DNA from: Tribonema minus
Lineage: Eukaryota; Sar; Xanthophyceae; Tribonematales; Tribonemataceae
Assembly: GCA_017506865.1 (NCBI GenBank)
Contig: JAFCMP010000064.1
Span: 186,001 to 250,000 of the forward strand
DNA length: 64,000 nucleotides
Direction: 5' to 3'
Under the pieces are notes generated by a model. It was not told the origin of the DNA. It saw only the letters and a program-made list of their open reading frames with translations, and ran no database searches. The translations under genes were made by a program, and so were the position numbers. This document shows, in pieces, positions 45,314 through 53,950 of the stretch (its first letter is position 1; every line of letters begins with the position of its first letter).

Positions 45314-46114
45314 CTATAGAGCACTGAGTATTGCTGCAGCAGCTATGCAAACGGCTTCACTGCCCCTGCCATACGTGTGTAACGATATCTTGACGGTTGC
45401 GTAAGCATCTGCTTTGCATAGCCGCGCTCTGTTGTCTGGGTGTTGTGCAAGTGGCAGCATCGTTTTTAAGGCTTTCGACTGCAATGCCTGGCCCTCACAT
45501 GAGCTGTCGACTGCTTCAACAAGTGCCTCACAAGCGCCTGCCGCACCAAGACGAGCAGCACTATGTTTCGCCAGCGCTGTGATTGCGTCCAGTACATTCC
45601 ACTGTGTCTGCTCTAGGACATACCTCGACGGATGTGTGCAATCACCAGCAGGATTCACGCGCAGCAGCATTGCTACCACCGCTTCGCAGGCACCTGCAGC
45701 TGCCAACTTTTCGCTGTTGCTGGGCAGGCCTGCCAGTGCACCAGCAGCATCCAGTGCACTATTGAGCCTATCGGTCGTTGTCCAGTCGCGGAAATCCGAG
45801 GCAGCACCATGAAGCGCGGCAGCAATAACTTCGCAGGCTCCGGCTGCGCCACATGCCGCGCATATGGCGTCGCAACGCCAGCAGAACGAAACAATTGCTT
45901 GTGCGCCGTATACCTGCACACCATGATTTGTGGGATGCTCCTTCATCGCGCCCACAACAGCTTGACAAAGCCCTACCTCAACAAGTTTCCGCACCTCTTT
46001 CGGAGATTTGACTGGATTCAGTAGTTTGAATACGGCTCGCACTCCCCATAGGGCAACCCTTGAACTCTCCTTGTGCGCTCGCAAACAGCTCGCCACAGCA
46101 GCCGCACCGTCCAT
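45314..46114 (-). CDS. Armadillo-repeat protein, right-arm copy
   Basis: Intact 266-aa frame starting MDGAAAVASCLRAHKE and ending ILSAL, with the same ARM-like repeats as the left copy at 18258-19055 (CGAAGACEVI, AAAGACEAVV, LGAAGACEALV). It differs from the left copy at many residues, mostly in loops (around VNPAGDCTHPSRY), while the helix and turn signatures are kept. Upstream of the ATG the copies diverge, with a stop in this one, fixing the likely start. Role unknown; probably a protein-binding scaffold. Confidence 0.78.
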   Translation of the reverse strand: MDGAAAVASCLRAHKESSRVALWGVRAVFKLLNPVKSPKEVRKLVEVGLCQAVVGAMKEHPTNHGVQVYGAQAIVSFCWRCDAICAACGAAGACEVIAAALHGAASDFRDWTTTDRLNSALDAAGALAGLPSNSEKLAAAGACEAVVAMLLRVNPAGDCTHPSRYVLEQTQWNVLDAITALAKHSAARLGAAGACEALVEAVDSSCEGQALQSKALKTMLPLAQHPDNRARLCKADAYATVKISLHTYGRGSEAVCIAAAAILSAL

Positions 46115-48591
46115 AGCAACTGCGTTTGCTGCTTCACCCCATCAACCTTCAAACACTACCTCAAGTTTGAAGTTTTGAGTTCTCGAGTGGGGGGGCCCAC
46201 TGGGGGGCTGCCCAAGCTGTCATGCACCTTGACCCCTGCAGAGTGCTAGGCATTTCTACAAGTGACGTCCAAGATGTGAGTAGCCGTCACGATGCAGCAT
46301 GGGAATGTGCAACTTCAACTGTGTTCTCTAGACACGGTAATGTGGCACAGCAATGTCGGCAGCTGTTCCTTTGCCAAGACATTGTTATAAATGTGGCAGG
46401 AACGTGATTGCTGCATCAGGGCTCAGGACGTGTGTGAGGCCATCTCCGGGTGCATGGCAAATACATCAGGGAGGTCAGAAAATTGCAAAGAGTGTAATCA
46501 AAACGCTTCGTGTGAGCACAAGCAAAGCATGATGCTTTCGTCTCCCACAGCGATGTGAAAGCAATGAGTCGAAGTGTTCTGAGCGCAGACATAGCAGGAA
46601 GCTTCAACAAAGCCCACAGCGATCATGGAACTAACATGATATTCGAGGGTTGGGCTCGCTCACACATTGCAACACCGTTGCGAAACGTGTTAGATTCTGT
46701 GTCTGGGACTCCCCCTCTGCACCCCCTATATATCCCAGAGTCAAATAGGGGAAGGGGCCCCTGGAGGGAGTTCGCCGCCCCTTCTTGTCCCGCCAAAATT
46801 TGAGCTTGGGCCGGTTCACAACTACAGCATCCACGAACTACAGCCTGCGCCTTCAAGGCGCTCCAGGACACCTGATCAAGAGAGGTGTCTTAAAAGCGTT
46901 GCCACTGCGCTAGCCATGCCGTCTGATCCAGGTGAGGTCCTCTGCTTTCGGCCAACAGCAAACACACGCAAGACACTAAAACCTGGAGCACGATACTGGT
47001 CCTTGGAGCACCACGCGATGCACCTATTGCATAGCTCTGTTGGCGAACATAACAGCAGCACTAGCCATTTTGCTAGAGCCGATGGGCACAGTGGCTGCGA
47101 GAGCGCGCGGCGAGTTTTCATTTTTTTTCTGAATCTCCTCGTCAAAGCTTGCAAGTACCTGTGACGATGCAAACCGATGAAAATGCTCGGAGATACAGCG
47201 CAGTGTTGAGTGACGCGTACTGCTAGCGCCCCCAGTGTATGCTTAGACTTCAGGTGCGGCATACGCAAGCGCACACACAACCAACTGTCACTTTCCGGTC
47301 CGGGACACTGTGACTGGCAGCGATGCGGAGGATCGTGTCGCATGAGTATTCTTTGTAAACAAGCGAGTCACTGGCACAGTCTGGTTCAATTTGTCAGTAT
47401 ACTGCAGTGACGGCGGTCGTTTGAGTGCAACACTCTGACAGTTGTCTGGTTTGCACCAGCCGGAGGTAGCTGTGCAGCGGCCACGGTGCCCATAGTGAGT
47501 CATCTTGACAACGTCCTGTGCCACTGAATTGACCTGTCACAACAGCAGGGGATTCATGACCGATAGCGGCTAGCAATCCGCAAGACACACCCATTAGCGT
47601 TTCGTTACTTCAAGCTTGAATCAGAGGAGATGGCCGCGGCGGTTCGGAAGCTTTGTTTCCTGGCTAAACATGAAGTACTTCTTACAACGAGCCACACGAT
47701 GCTTCGTCTTCGGAATTCTAATTTTAGACTTGAAAAGTTGGCTGCTCCTGCAAGCGCTCAGAGTGTGCTCATCCCGGTGCCGCTTGTGTCGTTGCCACAG
47801 CAGTGGCTGCCAGTGCTGAGGGGATGCCATTGGGTGAGTGCGCCTCTTTGGGTTTAGGGTTAGGGTAAGATTTAGGGTTAGGGGTACGGTCAGGGTGAGG
47901 GTCAGATTAGAGTTTGGGTTTGGGTGAGGTTTAGGGGTCATACAGCGCAAGCAGCATGCTGTGCGGTGCTCAAATGTATACATTGTGTTCTTTCAGAAAC
48001 TTAACGTAGGCCTCAGGATTGGGATTGGCTATCTCTCATCGCTGTGCTATACATATATTGCTTTTTGAAAAGTGTGGCAAACTGCAGTGATGCAGCTGCT
48101 CACAGCAGCGGGCGATCTAGAACTACTAGTTGATGATTCAAATGTTGACCTACCATTTTCACCTGCTCATGCATGCCTGTTCTGACCAAATTTCAGTATA
48201 CTTGTGCAAGTAGCTTTCATTCCGAGCTGAGTCTGCGCATTTCAATCGATGTCGTCTGTTGCATCTGACTGTATCCGACTGAGCGACAAACCAGGATGAA
48301 CAGGCAGTGGCAAGTACCGTATGACACATTGGCAATGACTTCAGACATGCGCAAGTACTCAAACATCACCCTGCTACATTCTGAACATTACACATGTCAT
48401 CGAGCACTCAAATAGAAGTCCCTATTACTTGTACAACTGCGCGAGTACTCACGTATTACGCAGTAGTATACTATAGCACTTTGTGCAACAAGCCATCACG
48501 TCAGAAACCTGCATGAGCACTAGCCCAAGAGTATCCTACTAGTAGAGTCTTCCTCCTCTCCAAATTGGCGGTACACATAGCAGCACTGTTA
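46115..48591. other. Non-coding part of the right arm
   Basis: Mirrors 15568-18230 of the left arm. Open frames are not kept between arms. Element X partner lies at 46560-46800. Confidence 0.5.
47850..47940. repeat. Degenerate telomere-like tract, right arm
   Basis: GTTTAGGGTTAGGG and variants; partner of 16231-16330. Confidence 0.75.
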
Positions 48592-48605
48592 CTAGCCATG
48601 TACTC

Positions 48606-49695
48606 TTTATTAATTTTCGCTCAGGGCGCGAAAAAGCCCAGTTCTATTAATTTCGTTTCGCAAGGGGCGCGAAAAGCCCTCTCTTTGGATGTGCACTCAA
48701 TGCAACATTCCTTCTCCGAAGAGAGACTCAAACGCAAAAAGGCTTCCCCCTCTTCACACTACCACCAACACCCCACAACCAAACCCTACTTAGGGTTGCC
48801 CAGCCGTGAGGCACACTTGTCCCGTCTTGAAGAAGATTTATGCAGGCCTGGGTCGCCTTTGACAGCGCGCAGAACTGAGGACCATGCTGACACGTCTGAT
48901 TCACGCCTCTAGGCAAAATGATCACTGGGCACCAGGCACTGGTGCTGAAGGTATCAATGCTGTTGCTACGAAGAGTCCGACCCAACCCCAACAAACCCCA
49001 CCCAAACCCCGATCGGTCCCCACTATCATGCTGCACCAAAGTGCCTAAGCTACTGCCTCTACACGACCAGACCCACATTGAGGCCTCCCGTGTCTCTGCC
49101 AAAATGGTCCTAACCGTGAACAGCTTTGTGCAGGCCTGGGCTACTGGTAGCAGCGCCCAGAACTGAGGACAATGGTCATGGATCACTAAGTGCCAGGCAC
49201 TGGTGCTGCAAAGGCTGATGCTGTCACTCAAGCAAGCATATCTTCTAAAACCCGCCTTTCTATTTGCTGGTGTTACCCCACCCGGTGTCCCCGGCCGCAC
49301 ACTGGAACCCCTGCTGCGAACTCCTTCGTCCTGCTGCTCCTGCTCCTCCGCGCCGCTCCCGCCGCGCAGCTGCCGCCGCCTGCCCCGTCGCCGCGCACAG
49401 GCGCCGCTCTCTAACCACATGCCTTGGACAACACTCCGCAGAGTTGTATGACTAACAATCAAGGGTGCCGCGAGGCCCCAAGATAGTGTCCTTGTGTCGG
49501 TTGTGGGTTGAAGGCGTGCGCCATCGCCGGCGGCAGGGACGGCGGCGGATAGGCTCCAGTCTTCGACGGTGTGGTTGCAGGTGTTGGTGTTCGCGTTGAT
49601 GACCTTAGCGCAGCAGGCAGCAGGCTTGACACTCGGTCGCTGCGTCGGCGTAGGCCACCAAGCAGGCAAAGCCGCCACCTGCCTGCGCCGTCGCC
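48606..49695 (-). mobile_element. Long R1-related retroposon with 14-bp target duplication
   Basis: CTAGCCATGTACTC flanks the insert at 48592-48605 and 49696-49709. The left arm has related single sequence there without the insert, so this is a clean insertion. In minus orientation its 3' end is GCGCCCTGAGCGAAAATTAA plus TAAA, the A-rich tail of the R1 family. A second tail-like block (CGCAAGGGGCGCG) follows internally, matching 53260-53470. Internal direct repeats (GCCAGGCACTGGTGCTG units near 48935 and 49190) are present. Variable-length target duplication and A-rich tail fit target-primed reverse transcription. No reverse-transcriptase domain recognised. Confidence 0.72.
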
Positions 49696-49908
49696 TAGCC
49701 ATGTACTCCTGAGAAATGGCGCATAGCGCCAATGTTGGGGCAGGTTGCGCCTAGTTCAATCCCTTCATGAACCTCTAAATGTCGTCGTGAAAACATCAGC
49801 GGCCCCTTCGTGATCAACGCCACTGATCTTCACGAATTTCACGCCAATTCTGGCCGCACATACAGAGTGACTCTCACTAGTACTATAGTATGGTGACTCA
49901 CCGCACAA

Positions 49909-50484
49909 GTGTGCCTGCTGTTGCATGACTGTGATGCAGACGATGCGGGCTGGTCCACGAGACAGCTTGCACGCATCAAAGAGATGAAGTTGCCCGTGGA
50001 CATTGCCGACATACGACGTCAGCTCGACGCACAGTTTCCATTCGAAGCAGTCCAGTTCGAGTGGTGCGGTGCAGGGCAGGGGGGCAAGCCCATGTCAGTT
50101 CTTCAGTACATGCGGCCGGAAGCGTGCCCGGCATGGGTGTACCCAGCTCTCAAAAGGGGCACAGCCTATGGGACGGAGGACCCCATGCTCAAATTCTGCG
50201 AGAGCCGCTTGGGGGCGTTCCGCGAGAGTCACTCGTCACAGCTAACTGCCGCAGGACGCGCGAGGTTCAAGGACCTGTCTATGTTGCGGCGGCATGTGCC
50301 TCTCAGTCAGTACCTCATGCGTCAGTGGATGCAAGTTGAGGTGGTCATTGTGTGGATGATTGAGCAGCCCGTTTGGCCTTTATGGCTGGCGGTGTGGCTG
50401 GGGCCGCGGTATGACGGCAACAACAAAAAATTACTCATCTGGCTTTCAAACAGGCCAGTGGAAGACACAGCGTGCTGTGCGTAG
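49909..50484 (+). CDS. Unknown conserved protein (right arm), probably missing its first exon
   Basis: Open 191-codon frame beginning with GTG after a GCACAAG acceptor-like site; the first ATG lies well inside, so an upstream exon is likely. Contains DDAGWSTRQLARI, DIADIRRQLDA, GGKPMSVLQ, WPLWLAVWLGPRY. Conserved in the left-arm copy except for one stop there. No family recognised. Helix-rich and Trp-rich. Confidence 0.5.
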   Translation: MCLLLHDCDADDAGWSTRQLARIKEMKLPVDIADIRRQLDAQFPFEAVQFEWCGAGQGGKPMSVLQYMRPEACPAWVYPALKRGTAYGTEDPMLKFCESRLGAFRESHSSQLTAAGRARFKDLSMLRRHVPLSQYLMRQWMQVEVVIVWMIEQPVWPLWLAVWLGPRYDGNNKKLLIWLSNRPVEDTACCA

Positions 50485-50915
50485 GGCATGGCTGCTGCCT
50501 GCTGAGCATCACAACGCTCACAGCCAGCCTCAGGGCAGCATCCACAACAACGGGATCGGTTCTAGGTCATATGTATGTGAGTTAAGTGTACCATGAGGAC
50601 GAAGCCAAGACATGTGCAGTATGTGTACAGTATGCAGCATGTGGTCAGCTTTAGAAGTTCAAAGTTGAAATTTGCATTTGGAGTTCATCCTCGGCGCTTG
50701 CTCGGCGAGTGCCGTGTGCGGTCGGTCGCCTGCATGGTTTTGGTGGTTGCGCATTAGCTGCGTGCTACATGTCACATATGGTCGCTCAATGCAGTCTTTG
50801 TACCATTACATACCTGTGCTCTTGTGTGCCGGCTGTGCTGCCTTGCTGCCCCCGCCATTTGCTGACGCTTTGCCAGAAAGTGCATAAACTTTACATGACA
50901 GGACACACATGCGTT

Positions 50916-52222
50916 ATTCAGTATATTTGGAAAACTACGGTTAATACGGACTGAGGTACTCTAGCACTGCATGCATGAAAATCCTGCGCGTCACAATTGA
51001 TTTGCCGTAACCGTCAAGCGTGCAGTGCAATGAGCATGTAACTGCCATATGCTCCAACAACAAGCAACCGCCACCATGACGACACAGGAACTTTGAAAAC
51101 ACCAACGCGCTACTGCTCAGCACCTGTTCTAGTACTTGCCATGCATTGCTGTCAAAACTCGTACAACCCATCGTCTTCATCTACAGTGCCCTTGGCAGCA
51201 AGCGGTGACACAGGCGCTGTTGCCGCAAGCGGCTTGCTTGTAGCCCCCAAACCACGTTTGTCGGTCAATGTGGCACTTGTTGCACCAGGAGCAGCTGGCG
51301 CTTGCTGCGTTGCACATGATTTTGTCTCGGCTGCTGGTGCAGTAGTTGAAGGGGTGTGAGCTTGTACCCAAGACTCTATGGCAGACTTCAGTTCCCCGTC
51401 CTCCTTCAGCTGTCAGTGTGGGGGAAGTGCAAGGGACAGTTCAACTTCAAGTTGAAGTCATTGTGTTGTGCAGGCAGTCGCAGGGGCTTCACAAGCCGCA
51501 AACGTCTGAGAAGACGCAGAGGCTCAGTAGTGTCTACTCCTCTTCTGAAACCATTGCATGTAACTTCAACTTGAAGTTTTGGCCGTCAAGACACCCAAAG
51601 CTATCATCAGGACTTGATGTGCCTGCTATCGCTATCAGTGCAATGACCAATAATCCTACTTCAAGTACAGGTAACGTACCAACCGGCCGTTTGCAAGTGT
51701 CTGTGACAGTATACATAAAACTTGCGCTGCACTGCGTGGTCACCATTTCAGAAGAATTCAATGGCACGCATCACCTTCAAGCAGTAGACGGACATGACAA
51801 GGGCATCGGCAATAACACCAACATGGCAACTTGCTGTAAAGTTCTCCAGTGTACATAGATGAGCAATGGTGAGAAGATGCTTCATGGCTTCGCATGTAGT
51901 ACGAGTACTCGCGTGATCATGTCCGACTCTGTCTGCTTGTAGGGCAATGCGTTGCAGTTGACACAAATTAGCCCAGACAATGGTGCTGAGAACAGCATTC
52001 TGCAATACCTACTCCAAGTGCGGTACAGTGCAGTGGACATCAGTGTCGGCCAGTGGTCGTCTCTTGTGCGGATCACTGCTGCCCTGGTGGCAGCAAGCTC
52101 GGACCCTTGGCATATTCAAGATGAGAACTTGCTTCAACTGAAGTATACTCTACAGTAGTACAACAAAGACACGTGTACAGGCAGCGTCCCAAGCTCGTTA
52201 ACGCCGAAAGGCGTGGCAGCGA
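50916..52222. other. Region without a firm gene
   Basis: Open stretches at 51177-51356 (SNVALVAPGAAGACC-like) and 51943-52158 (ISPDNGAENSILQYLLQV) could be exons of an unidentified plus-strand gene. Palindromic motifs of the AACTTCAA-N-TTGAAGTT type lie at 51441-51459 and 51562-51578. Confidence 0.3.
51562..51578. repeat. Palindromic motif AACTTCAA-C-TTGAAGTT
   Basis: Perfect 8-bp arms around one base. Versions recur through introns and spacers (11064-11080, 14652, 18206, 20845, 46160, 51441, 57908). Confidence 0.75.
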
Positions 52223-53188
52223 ATGCGGCTGGTTTGGTGGGTGGGCTGGGCTGCAGGGCTTGCAGGAGCTAGCACCAGCGGCCCCCAGGTGATGCCAGCG
52301 TGCGTAGCCCCTTCGAGAGAACTTCAAACGTGTGGTGGTGTCTCGGAAGCCCTGGCTGGCGTGCGGAGGAGGGACAGGGAGCGGCTTGGCGTGCTTGGAG
52401 AGCAAGCGGAGTCGGCTGCACGCCACGGCACCAACCACAAGTTACTCGCAGCGGTAAATGGCAATATCTTGTCAGGCTTGCAGCCTGCGGTGAGCCGTGA
52501 CCTCGCTCATCAAGGAGGCGATGCTTTACTTAGTTATATAGCCTTTCTCTCTAGCGTCAGCGCCTGGCGCCCAGTGACTCCCTCTGCTTATCTCTATGAT
52601 ATCGGGGTTCACGTAGATAGCCACAATCTCCAGTTCAGGGCCCATCATGGTGACCTTGGCCTGCATGAAAACTTTGAGATGGAGTCTGCGTGGAGCTGGG
52701 TGGCCCTTAGAAGGGTCTGTCTGTGGGGGGAGAGTCTTGCAGCTTTGTTTGGTATCCCTGCTAGTGTGTGGGGGACAGTCGCTTGCGGATGCTTTGTTGG
52801 GGGTGATATGGGAGGCCCGGTGAACCACCGTCCCGCTCATCAAGGAGGCGATGCTTTGCTTAGTTATATAGCCTTTCTTTCTAGCGTCAGCGCCTGGCGC
52901 CCAGTGACTCCCTCTGCTTATCTTTATGATATCGGGGTTCACGTAGATAGCCACAATCTCCAGTTCAGGGCCCATTATGGTGACCTTGGCCTGCATGAAA
53001 ACTTTGAGATGGAGTCTGCGTGGAGCTGGGTGGCCCTAAGACGGGTCTGTCTGTGGGGGGAGAGTCTTGTAGCTTTGTTTGGTATCCCTGCTAGTATGTG
53101 GGGGACAGTCGCTTGCGGGTGCTTTGTTGGGGGTGATGTGGGGGGCGGGGTGTGGCGTGCAAGCTTTGCATGCTACATCCAAGAGTGA
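52223..53188 (+). CDS. Doubtful open frame across a 330-bp tandem repeat
   Basis: Open for 321 codons because the repeat period (330 bp) is a multiple of three. The two 110-residue units (GGDALLSYIAFLSSVSAW..., ...VACGCFVGGD) differ mostly at third positions. The minus strand of the repeat also reads openly (MGPELEIVAIYVNPDII), recalling an endonuclease-type retroelement protein. It abuts R1 retroposon units, so a repeat origin is as likely as a gene. Confidence 0.25.
   Translation: MRLVWWVGWAAGLAGASTSGPQVMPACVAPSRELQTCGGVSEALAGVRRRDRERLGVLGEQAESAARHGTNHKLLAAVNGNILSGLQPAVSRDLAHQGGDALLSYIAFLSSVSAWRPVTPSAYLYDIGVHVDSHNLQFRAHHGDLGLHENFEMESAWSWVALRRVCLWGESLAALFGIPASVWGTVACGCFVGGDMGGPVNHRPAHQGGDALLSYIAFLSSVSAWRPVTPSAYLYDIGVHVDSHNLQFRAHYGDLGLHENFEMESAWSWVALRRVCLWGESLVALFGIPASMWGTVACGCFVGGDVGGGVWRASFACYIQE
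52505..53155. repeat. 330-bp tandem repeat, two units
   Basis: Unit 1 starts GCTCATCAAGGAGG at 52505, unit 2 at 52835; about 95% or more identical, with some dozen substitutions and no indels until about 53143. Confidence 0.92.
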
Positions 53189-53643
53189 GAACAAGGCGAC
53201 ACACCTACAACATGGCATTTCCACAGCCACAAGTGGAATATAATAAAAGTACAACACAGGCGATCCAGGCCTGCATAAATCTTTTCCAAGACGGGACAAG
53301 TGTGCCTCACGGCTGGGCAACCCTAAGTAGGGTTTGGTTGTGGGGTGTTGGTGGTAGTGTGAAGAGGGGGAAGCCTGTTTGCGTTTGAGTCTCTCTTCGG
53401 AGAAGGAATGTTGCATTGAGTGCACATCCACAGAGAGGGCTTTTCGCGCCCCTTGCGAAGCGAAATCAATAGAAGTACAACACTGGGGAGGACCCCGAGA
53501 TGCCATTTGGCGGCGGCGGCGTTTGAGTGGTTGTCGTTGCGACACTTTCATACTGTCATACGACATGTAGATTCCTTACAGCTAGATGCCAATCATCTGG
53601 GCTTTTTCGCACCCTGAGCGAGAATTAATAAAAAGTACAACAC
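53157..53643 (+). mobile_element. Three R1-type retroposon ends stacked on one target sequence
   Basis: Three successive units each end in an A-rich tail followed by AGTACAACAC (about 53238-53247, 53474-53483, 53634-53643): tails TAATAAA, ATCAATAGA and ATTAATAAAA. Unit 2 (about 53248-53473) matches part of the long insertion at 48606-49695; unit 3 (53484-53633) matches the R1 copy at 28497. The repeated AGTACAACAC behaves as a target duplication reused by each new insertion. Confidence 0.7.
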
Positions 53644-53699
53644 AGTACACACTGCATCCAACATGTGGTTTCAGGGAAACCTTCTCAGTGTAATGGTTA

Positions 53700-53752
53700 A
53701 GGTTCGGGTTAAAGTTAGGGTTAGGGTCAGGGTTAGGGTCAGGGTTAGCTGA
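53700..53752. repeat. Interstitial telomere-like tract
   Basis: GGGTTAGGGTCAGGGTTAGG-type units, just beyond the 3' end of the ankyrin/U-box gene. Confidence 0.8.
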
Positions 53753-53799
53753 GCAGCGCTGAAAGAAACTCACCCCCCACGGCCGAGCGCTGCCGCAAC

Positions 53800-53835
53800 A
53801 CGCACCGCAGCCTCCACCAGCACAACCACCCCCCA
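53800..53835 (-). repeat. Echo of the U-box exon 3' edge
   Basis: On the minus strand CTGGTGGAGGCTGCGGTGCG repeats the exon sequence CTGGTGGAGGCCGAGGTGCG at about 53958-53980. It suggests that site behaves as a donor. Confidence 0.5.
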
Positions 53836-53950
53836 CAAGTAAACTCAAACCAACTCCACAAGCAAGCTAGAACAACGCAGTGCTGCGAAGCACAAGCAAT
53901 TCTGCAGAAACACTTCAAGCACCACTTCAAGTACCCTCCTTCCCTAAACT

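Larger units (their letters stand above)
45098..50915 (-). repeat. Right arm of the large inverted duplication
   Basis: Reverse-complement counterpart of 12920-19278. It lacks the 1.39-kb left-only segment and the short retroposon, and has its own 1.09-kb retroposon insertion at 48606-49695. Sequence differences are frequent, so the duplication is not very recent. Confidence 0.88.
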
